From the NCBI GenBank assembly GCA_019637695.1, contig JAHBVG010000047.1, positions 1 through 47,442 of the forward strand: a stretch of DNA of 47,442 nt. The letters are read 5' to 3'. Shown piece by piece: positions 1-9,808 of the stretch. Under the pieces are notes generated by a model that had not been told where the DNA came from, did no database searches, and worked only from the letters and a program-made list of their open reading frames with translations. Both the position numbers and the translations under genes were made by a program. The first letter of the stretch is position 1. Each line of letters opens with the position of its first letter. The stretch comes from Caldilineaceae bacterium. Lineage in GTDB: Bacteria; Chloroflexota; Anaerolineae; Caldilineales; Caldilineaceae.

Positions 1-29
1 CCTGCACGGTGAACAGGTTCAGGAGGTGA

Positions 30-3000
30 GTTTCAGTACTCGTTCTGTCGAGTCGTATGTTGATCCCTAGTTGCTTGTCTTTTATCCTCTGGTACTCTAT
101 GTTTCAGTACTCGTTCTGTCGAGTCGTATGTTGATCCGTGTCTTTCCTCTTTACTCCTCTATTCCTCAAACCTTGTTTCAGTACTCGTTCTGTCGAGTCG
201 TATGTTGATCCGGGGGACGCCAGCGGTGAGCGACGACAACAACAGCGTTTCAGTACTCGTTCTGTCGAGTCGTATGTTGATCCAGCACCATCCCACAGCC
301 GCCAGCGCCAGCCGTCCGTGTTTCAGTACTCGTTCTGTCGAGTCGTATGTTGATCCATCGTGGCGGGGAAGCAACTCAACATCCGCCGTGAAGTTTCAGT
401 ACTCGTTCTGTCGAGTCGTATGTTGATCCCAGCGGTAAATGAGCAGTTACAGATTGACAAGTCATGTTTCAGTACTCGTTCTGTCGAGTCGTATGTTGAT
501 CCCCCGAAACAGTCTAGCATGACCGCAGATGCACGGGGTTTCAGTACTCGTTCTGTCGAGTCGTATGTTGATCCGGCGTCTATGCGGGTAGCGGGCAGGT
601 AGCCATCAAGTTTCAGTACTCGTTCTGTCGAGTCGTATGTTGATCCGCCGCACACGCTTACGATGATTACATCATTCAGAAGTTTCAGTACTCGTTCTGT
701 CGAGTCGTATGTTGATCCTAAATGAATACCTGAAGGACTTTAACGCAACCCAGGGTTTCAGTACTCGTTCTGTCGAGTCGTATGTTGATCCACTTCCACC
801 TGCCCAATGATGCGCATGAGACAAAGCGTTTCAGTACTCGTTCTGTCGAGTCGTATGTTGATCCGGCAGTACAACCGTCACGTACACATGGACGACTAAG
901 TTTCAGTACTCGTTCTGTCGAGTCGTATGTTGATCCATAGCGTCCTTGTCGGGATGCTTGCGCAACCACCTAGTTTCAGTACTCGTTCTGTCGAGTCGTA
1001 TGTTGATCCGACGCCGAACCACAGATAGACAGGGCTGAGGAATTGGTTTCAGTACTCGTTCTGTCGAGTCGTATGTTGATCCATTTGACAGACCCTAAAG
1101 TTCTGGCATCTCTTCATGAAGTTTCAGTACTCGTTCTGTCGAGTCGTATGTTGATCCCCCGCCAACATGGAATTTGATGAATGGGTGCGAATGTTTCAGT
1201 ACTCGTTCTGTCGAGTCGTATGTTGATCCTTATCACCTGTGGAGATTGCAAAGACGATAAATAGGTTTCAGTACTCGTTCTGTCGAGTCGTATGTTGATC
1301 CCTTATCACCTGTGGAGATTGCAAAGACGATAAATAGGTTTCAGTACTCGTTCTGTCGAGTCGTATGTTGATCCAAAGCTGGGGACGAACAATGTACCAA
1401 CTAGGCTACAGTTTCAGTACTCGTTCTGTCGAGTCGTATGTTGATCCAACAATACTTTGCCCGTAGCGGTCCAACGGTGCGAAGTTTCAGTACTCGTTCT
1501 GTCGAGTCGTATGTTGATCCCACGGCGGCGCGGGTTTTGGAGGCGGAGGACGGGACGTTTCAGTACTCGTTCTGTCGAGTCGTATGTTGATCCGCCGCAC
1601 GGGATGACACTGCGCTTTGTGGAACGGTGTTTCAGTACTCGTTCTGTCGAGTCGTATGTTGATCCATCGCCGCGGTCATGGCATCGGCCAGCGCAATCGC
1701 CCGTTTCAGTACTCGTTCTGTCGAGTCGTATGTTGATCCCTCTGGCTTTGGAGAGCTATCGCCGACGATCCAGAGTTTCAGTACTCGTTCTGTCGAGTCG
1801 TATGTTGATCCCGGGTTCTCGGCCAGGATCACATGCGCGCCGGCCTGTTTCAGTACTCGTTCTGTCGAGTCGTATGTTGATCCGTCGATGCTGACCCCGC
1901 CCACTGCGGGGTCTTATCGTTTCAGTACTCGTTCTGTCGAGTCGTATGTTGATCCAGCCAGCGTCGCCAAAATACAGTCTACATCTACCGGTTTCAGTAC
2001 TCGTTCTGTCGAGTCGTATGTTGATCCAAAGCCGCCCCTCCTTGATGATTGGGTCAAGCGCTGCGTTTCAGTACTCGTTCTGTCGAGTCGTATGTTGATC
2101 CCCTCTCCCGTCGCTACAAGCTCGCCGCCGACACCCGTTTCAGTACTCGTTCTGTCGAGTCGTATGTTGATCCCTGGCGGTCGCCTCTGCTGCCATCATC
2201 GGATAATCCTGTTTCAGTACTCGTTCTGTCGAGTCGTATGTTGATCCGCCGCGGGCCGAGAGACACGTCGGTCTCCAGCGCGTAGGTTTCAGTACTCGTT
2301 CTGTCGAGTCGTATGTTGATCCCGTTGCGCCTGTCGGCCACCATGGCCAGCACGTCATGTTTCAGTACTCGTTCTGTCGAGTCGTATGTTGATCCTGTAG
2401 GCTTCGAGGCGGGAGAGATCCCGGCCCAGGAGTTTCAGTACTCGTTCTGTCGAGTCGTATGTTGATCCAGCAGAACTGGCGCTGGAAATTCAACGCAGTC
2501 TGGCGTTTCAGTACTCGTTCTGTCGAGTCGTATGTTGATCCGTATTTTTTTGCCTACTATTGTATAGCGCCGCTGTGGTTTCAGTACTCGTTCTGTCGAG
2601 TCGTATGTTGATCCATTGTGGCCTATGGAACGACGTGGACGGATGACACGGTTTCAGTACTCGTTCTGTCGAGTCGTATGTTGATCCACACTGGCGCGGC
2701 AGGGGCGAGGCTAAATGCCAAACGAGTTTCAGTACTCGTTCTGTCGAGTCGTATGTTGATCCTGAAGCCGTACTTGCGCCCGATGATGGCCTCGCGCAGT
2801 TTCAGTACTCGTTCTGTCGAGTCGTATGTTGATCCGCCCGCTGGGTGTGGATGGCGTTGGCGGTTGAGCAGTTTCAGTACTCGTTCTGTCGAGTCGTATG
2901 TTGATCCATCCCAGAGCTTGGGGATACCCCACTCGTAAAGATGTTTCAGTACTCGTTCTGTCGAGTCGTATGTTGATCCCAGGATTGGAGCCGCTGCCGG

Positions 3001-3340
3001 TCATATGGCCGAAACGTTTCAGTACTCGTTCTGTCGAGTCGTATGTTGATCCTCACCAGCAAACTCGTACAATTTGGAGCGCCTCTCGTTTCAGTACTCG
3101 TTCTGTCGAGTCGTATGTTGATCCCTCGATGATGTGGAGATCTGTATCCACGCTCAGTGGTTTCAGTACTCGTTCTGTCGAGTCGTATGTTGATCCCCAG
3201 ATCCACAGCGCCCATACTCATCGCCATAAAGGTTTCAGTACTCGTTCTGTCGAGTCGTATGTTGATCCCATACGCACGAAGCTCTCCAACATCCGCTGAT
3301 TTGGTTTCAGTACTCGTTCTGTCGAGTCGTATGTTGATCC
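30..3340 (-). CRISPR. CRISPR array, 46 visible repeats, type I-B-like, truncated by the left window edge
   Basis: A 37-bp repeat (plus strand begins GTTTCAGTACTC and ends ATGTTGATCC) recurs 46 times without visible variation, from 30-66 to 3304-3340. It is separated by 45 unique spacers of 34-38 bp. Read on the minus strand each repeat contains stem ACTCG, loop ACAGAA, stem CGAGT, then exactly eight bases ACTGAAAC. This is the layout expected for Cas6 cleavage at the stem base leaving an 8-nt 5' handle, so the array is transcribed leftward. The leader end is then at 3340, next to cas6. The first repeat is still perfect and the 29 bases before it look like a cut spacer, so the array continues beyond the window. 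Spacers 1230-1264 and 1302-1337 are the same sequence apart from one end base. Confidence 0.99.
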
Positions 3341-3669
3341 GCCGGGCGTTCCAAAATGGAAATAAGGCAAAAATCATCGGCGAACAAGGAAAAAAGGAAC
3401 TGTGGGCTTTGTACGCCGCCGGTTAATCGCAGATCAGCCTTTGTCTTCAGCAAACGACGCCTCCTTTTCGCAACCTGGATTTTGTACCAAAATAGAGGAG
3501 AGTTGAGAACAATTTTTCTCTGGTAAGGGATCGGTCGCGCTTGAGCTGTATGAAAAATGATACCACGCCAGCGCGAGTTGCGAAACCTATAGCAGAGCGA
3601 GAGGTCTGTTGCAGCTTTGGGGCAAAGGCGCTGGGAACCCAGGGAAATCGCATCCAAATCTGTCCTCCT
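3341..3669 (-). promoter_or_regulatory. CRISPR leader
   Basis: These 329 bases between the leader-proximal repeat and the cas6 stop codon hold no convincing gene; open frames across them run into the array and encode repeat translation. On the minus strand a possible promoter is TTCGCA (revcomp of 3579-3584), 16 bases, then TATCAT (3557-3562) preceded by TG. That would start transcription about 200 bases before the first repeat. Position and orientation fit a leader; the promoter itself is a weak call. Confidence 0.6.
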
Positions 3670-4701
3670 TCAGGCGATACACTCGATCTGAATCATACCA
3701 CAGCCCTTGACAACATTCTTCCCCACCTGCGTACTCATTCCCCACAGCAGCCAGGGCAAAAGCGGACGCCAATCCGGCGCATGGTAGATGACATCGCCGA
3801 TCAGCCCGCCCAGCAATTGTTCACGTTCAATGCGTTTAGAATACCCCTTGACATCCCACCAGCGGGTCCCATCTTCCACCAGCGTAACCGTATTGGCTGC
3901 CGGAAATAGATCGCTCTTCAGCATGATCGGCCTGCCATCCACCGTGGGGCGACCTTCGCCATGTTGGGCGCAGAGATCGAGGAGCCGCCGCGCCGTCTGT
4001 TTGCAGAGCGTAAAGAAGTCTGGCTCTCCCCATTTCCCTTCCCCCTGGGTCAGACGCACCGGCGTTAGAAAACGGACGCGCAGATGGTTGCCGCTGGCCT
4101 CCAACTGGGCCGCCAGTCGCGCAGCCTTGGCCAGCACCTGGGCATGGGTCACTGGCAAAACTTCGGCGCGAACCAGCCGCTCGCCAGGCAACATGAGCGC
4201 CGCTGTGCTGTCATCAAAGGGAAAGGTGGCGTCGATCCGTTCCACCATAAAGCGCCCGCGCTGGCCGTTGGGGGTGAGCAGGCCAACGCCCATCTCGCCC
4301 ATCCCCCCGGTGACAGAGACGACAAAGGGCAGAGTGTGAAGACCGCTGCCAAAGAGGGTAATACCAAAGGCGAAGCTTTCTCCCGGTTCAAACTGTCGCT
4401 TGGGCAGGAGCGGCGGCTGCATGGCATAGGGGCGGCGGATATCGCCAGCCTGGGTATCGTCGTTTTCCGCCGCCAGCAGACGGCAGATAGGGCAGAGCGC
4501 GCGGTGCAAGGGATCTACCGTGTCCGCCCGCCATTCGGGGCAGAAGGTATGGCGCAACGCCGTGGCAAAGGCCCCGCGCAAAGCGCTGCCCTTGAATTCG
4601 CCAAACAGAATCGGCGTCTCGGCGCGCACAGTAAAGCGCAAATGGTAAGTGGTCAGCGGCACGCAGAGGCCGGCGGCTGTGTTTGAATCTTGTGTCACCA
4701 T
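3670..4701 (-). CDS. cas6: Cas6 CRISPR pre-crRNA processing endoribonuclease
   Basis: This 343-aa RAMP-type endoribonuclease should cut the array transcript at the base of the repeat hairpin and leave the ACTGAAAC handle. The C-terminus carries the glycine-rich stretch GKNVVKGCGMIQIE typical of Cas6. The N-terminal part has FKGSALRGAF followed by cysteines in TFCPEW and LCPICRLL, a pattern I associate with the longer Cas6 proteins of the PF10040 type. It is longer than minimal Cas6 (about 240 aa), in keeping with that group. The start is supported by AAAGGA about eight bases upstream. It is the last cas gene before the leader and is separated from cas4 by a 165-base gap of 7-mer repeats. The catalytic residue cannot be assigned by eye. 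Confidence 0.88.
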   Translation of the reverse strand: MVTQDSNTAAGLCVPLTTYHLRFTVRAETPILFGEFKGSALRGAFATALRHTFCPEWRADTVDPLHRALCPICRLLAAENDDTQAGDIRRPYAMQPPLLPKRQFEPGESFAFGITLFGSGLHTLPFVVSVTGGMGEMGVGLLTPNGQRGRFMVERIDATFPFDDSTAALMLPGERLVRAEVLPVTHAQVLAKAARLAAQLEASGNHLRVRFLTPVRLTQGEGKWGEPDFFTLCKQTARRLLDLCAQHGEGRPTVDGRPIMLKSDLFPAANTVTLVEDGTRWWDVKGYSKRIEREQLLGGLIGDVIYHAPDWRPLLPWLLWGMSTQVGKNVVKGCGMIQIECIA

Positions 4702-4725
4702 TCTGATTTCCTTTCGTGGATAGAG

Positions 4726-4864
4726 GGATCGGGGACCGGGGATCGGGGATCGGGGATCGGGCAGAGATTCTGAAATCTCTTAATCGCCTAATCGCTCAAT
4801 CCCCTGTCAACAAGAGATTGGAGATTGGAGATTGTCAACTCAGTCCCCGATCCCCGATCCCCAA
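4726..4864. repeat. 7-mer tandem repeats with inverted arms between cas6 and cas4
   Basis: GGATCGG is repeated five times at 4726-4760 (one unit is GGACCGG), GAGATTG three times at 4814-4834, and the complementary TCCCCGA dialect three times at 4844-4864. The first and last blocks are reverse complements and could pair. They fill the whole gap between two genes of one operon. Confidence 0.9.
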
Positions 4865-4866
4865 TC

Positions 4867-5451
4867 TCACACATCATTGCAAAAACGGCGAAACTCACAG
4901 CCAGGGCAGCGGTTCAGATTGGCTGTCACTGGGGGCAACAATTCTGCCGTGATAGACCTCTCCATCTGGCGCAGCAAGGTCATAAGCTCCTGGCGCAGCG
5001 CCGGCGTGAACAACACCTCTTCGATCTGGCGGCGTTCGATCAGATAGACAAAGCCACGGCGCACCGGCTGGCCTGTGTACGCTTCCAGGAGCAGGCCATA
5101 GGCGGCCAGTTGCAGGCGATGGTTGTGGCTGACGCTTTTGGCAAGTTTGTAATCCACCGGGAAGATCTCGCCATCTGCGGCATAGACAACCTCATCCAGC
5201 AGGCCGGTGAGCTTCAGTTCCGGCGCAGTGAGGGCAACATCGAATTCACGTCGCCCTGCGCTGATGGCGTATTTAGCCAGCGTGCGGCGAGTGGCGCGTT
5301 TCTGTTCGTCCTCATGCTCGTCGCGGCCCGCATCCATCTTAAAGGTGCGCGGGCGCAGATGGGGCAGACAGCGCTCATAGTAGACCACCCGCCCACAATA
5401 GCTGAACTGTTTCAAATCGGTGACAGTGAAGAGCAATGGATCATCCAGCAT
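4867..5451 (-). CDS. cas4: Cas4 exonuclease, adaptation module
   Basis: This 194-aa RecB-like Fe-S nuclease takes part in spacer acquisition with Cas1-Cas2, selecting and trimming PAM-bearing ends. Visible signatures are the N-terminal cysteine in LKQFSYCGRVVYYE, the nuclease core aspartate in GLLDEVVY, VDYKLAK (D-x-K type), the QLAAYG motif, and a C-terminal cysteine cluster RCPGCEFRRFC. Together these give the four-cysteine Fe-S site of Cas4. The start is the ATG at 5451, nine bases after GGAGG; a TTG six bases earlier sits too close to that site. It overlaps the end of cas2 by 11 bases, so translation is probably coupled. The order cas1-cas2-cas4-cas6 differs from the common cas4-cas1-cas2 order. 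Confidence 0.92.
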   Translation of the reverse strand: MLDDPLLFTVTDLKQFSYCGRVVYYERCLPHLRPRTFKMDAGRDEHEDEQKRATRRTLAKYAISAGRREFDVALTAPELKLTGLLDEVVYAADGEIFPVDYKLAKSVSHNHRLQLAAYGLLLEAYTGQPVRRGFVYLIERRQIEEVLFTPALRQELMTLLRQMERSITAELLPPVTANLNRCPGCEFRRFCNDV

Positions 5452-5692
5452 CGACAATTACCTCCAATTTGCGTTCCCATTCGTTCTGGGCCACCGGGAT
5501 CAACTGCACCCGCCCGCTCTTCTTGCGCAGCAACTTGCCGATCTTTAGCATCAGCTCCTCCTGATGGTTGCGGCTGAGCTGTCCATAAAAGGCCGAATAT
5601 TGGATGCGGTCCAGGCCGTAATCCATACAGGCGTCGGCTACCTTCCCCCTGGCCGGGTCATCGGTGATGTCATAGATTAGCAGGCAGTACAT
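5441..5692 (-). CDS. cas2: Cas2 adaptation protein
   Basis: This 83-aa protein opens with MYCLLIYDITDDPARGKVAD, the ferredoxin-fold first strand of Cas2 with its conserved aspartate after the hydrophobic strand. YSAFYGQLS and the basic LLRKKSGRVQLIPV stretch follow. Cas2 forms the dimer that bridges two Cas1 dimers in the integration complex. Length is within the usual 80-100 aa. The ATG is preceded by GGAGA at a spacing of about seven. It is followed by an 11-base overlap with cas4. The 167-base gap back to cas1 consists mostly of 7-mer repeats. Confidence 0.95.
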   Translation of the reverse strand: MYCLLIYDITDDPARGKVADACMDYGLDRIQYSAFYGQLSRNHQEELMLKIGKLLRKKSGRVQLIPVAQNEWERKLEVIVDAG

Positions 5693-5705
5693 GGGTGATC
5701 TCCGG

Positions 5706-5860
5706 GCGTAATCCGTAATGCGTAATGCGTAATGCGTAATCGTTGGTCGCTTGTGCAGAATTGCGAATTGCGAGGGGCGAGGAGCGAATTGTGTACCTGC
5801 AACCTGCCATTCGGTCGTCTATCATTCCCGATCCCCAGTCCCTAATCCCCAGTCCCCAAT
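5706..5860. repeat. 7-mer tandem repeats between cas2 and cas1
   Basis: Five units of the GCGTAAT dialect lie at 5706-5740 (one CCGTAAT). Five units of a CCCCAGT/CCCCAAT/CCCTAAT dialect lie at 5826-5860. The second block runs into the cas1 stop codon (TGA, plus-strand 5860-5862). Between them is a spacer of no recognisable content. Confidence 0.85.
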
Positions 5861-6882
5861 CACCAGCTCGCCTTGAACGGAACATAGTCGCTGCGCTCGC
5901 GGCGCACAAAGGTGACGATCTGCCGCGCCTGCAATTGAATCACGCTGCGCAGGGGGTATTTTTTGCCTTCGTGGCGCACGTTGCTTTCCAGGTGATCGAG
6001 AATGTGTTGGGCAAAGGCGCGGCGCGTGGCCTCGCTCATGCGCCCGCGCTCATCCTGTTCCACGGTAAAGCGGCGGTTGGCCAGGCCAAAGACCACCCGA
6101 TCCACGGCCACCTGGCGAAACTCTTCGATCAGATCGAGGACAAGGCTGGGTTTGCCAGGCCGGTCAGCGTGGACAAAGCCCGCATAGGGATCGAGGCCAG
6201 CCAGCACCAGGGCGCGTTCGATCTGCCCGTAGAGGATGCCGTAGCCATAGTTCAAGAGGCTGTTGATGGGATCGGTGGCGCCGCGGCCTTCACGCGCCTG
6301 CCAACCATAGTCGGCGGGCAGCACCAGGCGCACGGCCTCCCAGTAGCGGCGGGCCGCGTTGCCTTCGCAGCCCATCAACTGATCGCGCACACTGTCGATG
6401 GTTGCTTGCCGGGTAAGTCGATCCAGCGGGTGCAAAAAGTCCAGCACCTCCTCTGCCGCACTTTGCAGCGCCTCTCCTTCCGGCGTCTCCTTGCGGTTCT
6501 TGGCCAGATATTTGAGCGTAATCGCCTGGTTCTGGATCTTGCCCTGGGCAAAGGACACGCCCAGATGCAGGCCGCGCTCGTCATCGTAGGCGCGCAACTG
6601 TTCACGGCGGGTGAGCACGGTGCCCGTCAACCCGGCGGCGTAGATGCTGGCATAGGGGATACCCCGGCTGTCCACAAAGTAGATGGGGATGCCCGCCTCG
6701 CTGCACGCCGCCAGCGCATCGGCAGAGAGGCTGACCCCTTTGCTCAGCACAGAGACCGACTCCAGGTGTATCAACGGCGCCTGCTGCAAGGTCTCTCCCT
6801 TCTGCGTCACCTTGAGTCTTTCACTATACTTGCCAATGTGCGAACCAAATTGATCGGCGATGAGATGTTTGACAATGGGCAT
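5860..6882 (-). CDS. cas1: Cas1 integrase
   Basis: Cas1 is the metal-dependent integrase that inserts new spacers at the leader-repeat junction. In the 340-aa product the expected catalytic triad is visible: Glu173 in GCEGNAARRYWE, His238 in GFVHADRPGKPS, and the acidic residue in LVLDLIEEFR (Asp250/Glu253). The open frame reaches upstream to 6942. However, GAAAGGA sits at 6889-6895, directly against the ATG at 6888 and six bases before the ATG at 6882, so the product is taken to start MPIVKHL. No reverse transcriptase or other fusion is present. It is followed by cas2 and cas4 in the same direction. Confidence 0.96.
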   Translation of the reverse strand: MPIVKHLIADQFGSHIGKYSERLKVTQKGETLQQAPLIHLESVSVLSKGVSLSADALAACSEAGIPIYFVDSRGIPYASIYAAGLTGTVLTRREQLRAYDDERGLHLGVSFAQGKIQNQAITLKYLAKNRKETPEGEALQSAAEEVLDFLHPLDRLTRQATIDSVRDQLMGCEGNAARRYWEAVRLVLPADYGWQAREGRGATDPINSLLNYGYGILYGQIERALVLAGLDPYAGFVHADRPGKPSLVLDLIEEFRQVAVDRVVFGLANRRFTVEQDERGRMSEATRRAFAQHILDHLESNVRHEGKKYPLRSVIQLQARQIVTFVRRERSDYVPFKASW

Positions 6883-7001
6883 AGCCATTCCTTTCAACGG
6901 TTGACCCAGCGGGCAGGGTCGGGATACAATCACGATGGTCATCTCATGTAGAATAGAGATTGAGCGATTAGGAGATTGTTTTTGCAGTCAAGGACATCGT
7001 C

Positions 7002-7289
7002 ATGAAGAAAAGGCTGACGCCAGATATCATTTTGCCAGATGAGTCCATTCAGTACGTTTCTGATCACGAAGGAACTGTGCAGAGCGTGCTAGTGCCTATC
7101 GACCTCTGGCGCAATCTGCTGACCCAATTTAACCTTTCTGAATTCGATTTGGTCGGCGAGAAAAGCGCTCAAGATCCGGCAGAGCCGCCTTCGTTGTTTG
7201 GCGCTTTCCCGGCGCTGGCTGCCCTGGAATTTGGCGATAACTTTGAGTCCCTGAAACAGGTGTGGCAAGAGGGCCTCGACAAACGATAG
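7002..7289 (+). CDS. small antitoxin-like protein inside the cas locus, no toxin partner
   Basis: This 95-aa ORF lies on the opposite strand between cas1 and cas3. AAGGA precedes its ATG by seven bases. The section SIQYVSDHEGTVQSVLVPID followed by LWRNLL resembles the short antitoxin pattern 'Y-I-x-D-x-x-G-x-x-x-A-V-V-x-P-I-x-x-W-x-x-L-L' seen in many Phd/YefM-like and related antitoxins. I infer the role from that pattern only. No toxin-sized ORF follows: only 29 bases separate it from the 3' end of cas3. It could be an orphan antitoxin, an accessory regulator, or something unrelated. A run of GAGATTG-type 7-mers (about 6956-6978) precedes it. Confidence 0.6.
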   Translation: MKKRLTPDIILPDESIQYVSDHEGTVQSVLVPIDLWRNLLTQFNLSEFDLVGEKSAQDPAEPPSLFGAFPALAALEFGDNFESLKQVWQEGLDKR

Positions 7290-7318
7290 AGGGTGTAGCC
7301 GCGGCTGCTGCGCTGCAC

Positions 7319-9808
7319 TTAAAACCCATCCTCTGCCTCTGCTGCCTTGCGTGCTTTCTCCTCTTGCCGCGCTGCCTCTAAATCCAGCCCAAACTCTGCA
7401 TTGTAGGGCGCATCAATGTGATCCACGTATTCGCCCTGCGCCCGCGCATGTACGATGCGCCCGTACCCGTTGAACTCCCCATACTGGCGCATGGAGATGT
7501 TGACCAGATAGCGGCTGGCATCCAGATAACCGCGTTCTTCTAATGCGTCCTGGTATTCGTTCACGCGATCCACGGGCAGCACTTCGATCCCCTCGAACAT
7601 TTTGTAGAAACGCTCCTCAAAATTCGCCGGGGCAGAGAAAAAGGGCTTCATGCCGTCGAGGATCACCTCTCGAAATTCCTGCGCAGATTTTTCATACTCA
7701 GCTTCCCAGGCGGCTGCAATCTCACCCTGGTAGATCTCTTTCAACATCGCCGTCACCAGGCTTTCATCCACGGCGCGCCCACCGCCGCAATAGGCTTCGA
7801 GCACTTCCAGGCTGTGTGTGACCATGCCCTCGACATAGGGCATAAAGGGATCGCGCTTGCCCGTGCTATTGGGCACGCGAAAGACATGGACCGGACAGAG
7901 CGGTACTGTTTCCCCTGCTGGAGCGCTGCGCCCACGGTTGACCCGTCCAAAGCGTTGCAGCAGCGCTTCCAGCGGCGCCGGATCGGTGTAGAGGGTGTCA
8001 AAGTCTACATCCAGGCTGACTTCGACAACCTGTGTCGCCACGGTGATAAAGGACGGAGAATCGGGATGGCGTCTGCCCACGCCGGCGCGTTCTAGCAGGA
8101 TCGCTTCTTTGCGGCTGCGATCTTCGCCGTTGAAGCGGCTGTGCAGCAACACAATCTCCTCTTCTGGGATCAGTCCCATTTCGCACTTGAGCAGTTTGTA
8201 GATCCGCTGTGCATCGGAAACCCGGTTCAGGCAGATCAGCACAGTTCGGCCTGCCGCCCAATCCGCCCGCGCAACCTCAAGAATCTTCTCCTCCAAACGC
8301 CCCTCCAATAGATGCACCGTGTGCCGGCGCGAACGGATAAATTCCTCTGCGCTGGCGTGGATAATGTCGGCATCGGCAACGCCCAAGGCAACCTGCAATT
8401 TGGCTTGCACCGGCGGCGGCAGCGTCGCCGTCATCACCAGGAAGCGAGCATGAAAGCACTCGGCCAACCAGCCCATCAACGTGATGATCAGCGCCAGCCG
8501 TTTCGGTTCATAGGCGTGGATCTCGTCGAAGATAAAGAGCGCGTCGGTATAATCCACCAGCAGCGTCTCATATCCCTTCAGACTGTAGGCGGCTTTGAGC
8601 ATCTGGTAAGGGCTGAAGACCTGAATTGGATGGTAGTTGAGTTGGGCGCGGTTGCGCAGCCATTTGGCCATGCGTCTGGCCTCTGTAGGCGAACTCTCAT
8701 CCACCTCCATCAGAGCCTGGTAGAACTTGAGCAGCGCCCGGCTGTGCTGGATCGTCACCTCCTCACAATCCCCACGTTGGATGGCGGCGGCATCGTAGCC
8801 GAAAAAGCGAGACAACAGCCGCGTGTACATGGCGTTCATGCTGGCCTGGTAGGGCAGTGTATAGAAGAGCCGCGCCGCCGGGCGTAGTTGGTGCTGGTGG
8901 GCCGCCCACAAGAGGGCGGCCTCGGTCTTGCCGCTGCCGGTGGGCGCAATCATCAGGGCCGATCCGGCAGGTCCCTTCTCCGCGTCTGCCTGATGGTCAC
9001 GTGGCTTCAGCCCCTTCAACGGTCGCAGCGCCACCGCTCGCGTCAACGACATATCGGGGAAGCGCCCCGTCCCCGCCGAGGCCGCATGGTCTGCGGTGAG
9101 GATGAGGCCGCGCAGTTGAACATCCTCAACCAGGTTAGCCAGATCGGGAACTACATCCTCATAGCGCAGCAGGTAATCGCTGCACTCATCCAACGCTCGA
9201 AAGACGGCATCCGCTGAGATTGAAATGTACTGGGGGGATGGAGCATTGAACAAAGCTGGCAATCCCAATGCTTCGCGCCACGGCTCTGCGTACTCGTCCA
9301 GCCAGCGCCACAGGACTTGCTCTATGTCTGGGGAGATCTGCGTGATCAACCATTCGACACGCCGCCGTTGCTCGCGAGTGCGTCCTGGCGCGCCATATTT
9401 GGCCCAGATCTGTTCCACGTCTTTATGGTGCGAGACAATGGCGCAGATCACAGGCAGGCGATCAGGGTGGTTAGGCGGAAAAAGCCAGTCCACAAAGGCC
9501 AGCGAAAGGACCTCGTGGCGGTGTTTGCCTTTGGACCAATCGTTCTCTGGTGGTTTCGCTTCCAACCGTTCTTGAAAGCCTTGCGCAGCCTTGCCAAAGT
9601 CATGGAGCAGACAGGCATAGTACATCTGCGACCAGATTCCATCTTTGTTGAGAATTTCGGAGAGCAATGGGCGTAGACGGTATTGATCGGCCAGGCGGCA
9701 AAGAACAGCCCAGGTATGTTCTGTCAGTGTCTGTCGATAGCCGTTGACGTCAGCACTTTTTGCCTTCAGATGTTCGGTATGAGTTGGGGCTAACGATTGG
9801 TGAATCAT
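7319..9808 (-). CDS. cas3: Cas3 helicase-nuclease
   Basis: Cas3 is the effector recruited by Cascade to unwind and degrade the target DNA. The 829-aa product has an N-terminal HD nuclease domain (HD in CLLHDFGK at 69-70, further histidines in KHRHE and SHHKD). An SF2 helicase follows: Walker A APTGSGKT at 288-295, DEIH at 428-431, TAT at 460-462, and the arginine-finger motif QRFGRVNR at 618-625. The frame stays open upstream to 9964, through an inverted repeat. I choose the ATG at 9808 (MIHQSLAP) because the upstream 52 residues look non-protein-like. The ribosome site (GAAAG) is weak, so the exact start is uncertain. HD and helicase are fused, as in most type I systems. Confidence 0.95.
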   Translation of the reverse strand: MIHQSLAPTHTEHLKAKSADVNGYRQTLTEHTWAVLCRLADQYRLRPLLSEILNKDGIWSQMYYACLLHDFGKAAQGFQERLEAKPPENDWSKGKHRHEVLSLAFVDWLFPPNHPDRLPVICAIVSHHKDVEQIWAKYGAPGRTREQRRRVEWLITQISPDIEQVLWRWLDEYAEPWREALGLPALFNAPSPQYISISADAVFRALDECSDYLLRYEDVVPDLANLVEDVQLRGLILTADHAASAGTGRFPDMSLTRAVALRPLKGLKPRDHQADAEKGPAGSALMIAPTGSGKTEAALLWAAHQHQLRPAARLFYTLPYQASMNAMYTRLLSRFFGYDAAAIQRGDCEEVTIQHSRALLKFYQALMEVDESSPTEARRMAKWLRNRAQLNYHPIQVFSPYQMLKAAYSLKGYETLLVDYTDALFIFDEIHAYEPKRLALIITLMGWLAECFHARFLVMTATLPPPVQAKLQVALGVADADIIHASAEEFIRSRRHTVHLLEGRLEEKILEVARADWAAGRTVLICLNRVSDAQRIYKLLKCEMGLIPEEEIVLLHSRFNGEDRSRKEAILLERAGVGRRHPDSPSFITVATQVVEVSLDVDFDTLYTDPAPLEALLQRFGRVNRGRSAPAGETVPLCPVHVFRVPNSTGKRDPFMPYVEGMVTHSLEVLEAYCGGGRAVDESLVTAMLKEIYQGEIAAAWEAEYEKSAQEFREVILDGMKPFFSAPANFEERFYKMFEGIEVLPVDRVNEYQDALEERGYLDASRYLVNISMRQYGEFNGYGRIVHARAQGEYVDHIDAPYNAEFGLDLEAARQEEKARKAAEAEDGF

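Noticed and set aside
138..3426. Many short ORFs on both strands with repeated VSVLVLSSRMLI, FSTRSVESYVDP or STYDSTERVL peptides
   Set aside because: They are translations of the CRISPR repeat; the periodicity follows the array and there are no ribosome sites.
3307..3657. 116-codon frame in the leader
   Set aside because: Its C-terminus is repeat translation and it has no ribosome site; the leader role explains the region.
5743..6951. 402-codon plus-strand frame opposite cas1
   Set aside because: Antisense shadow of cas1; no domain logic, starts in 7-mer repeats.
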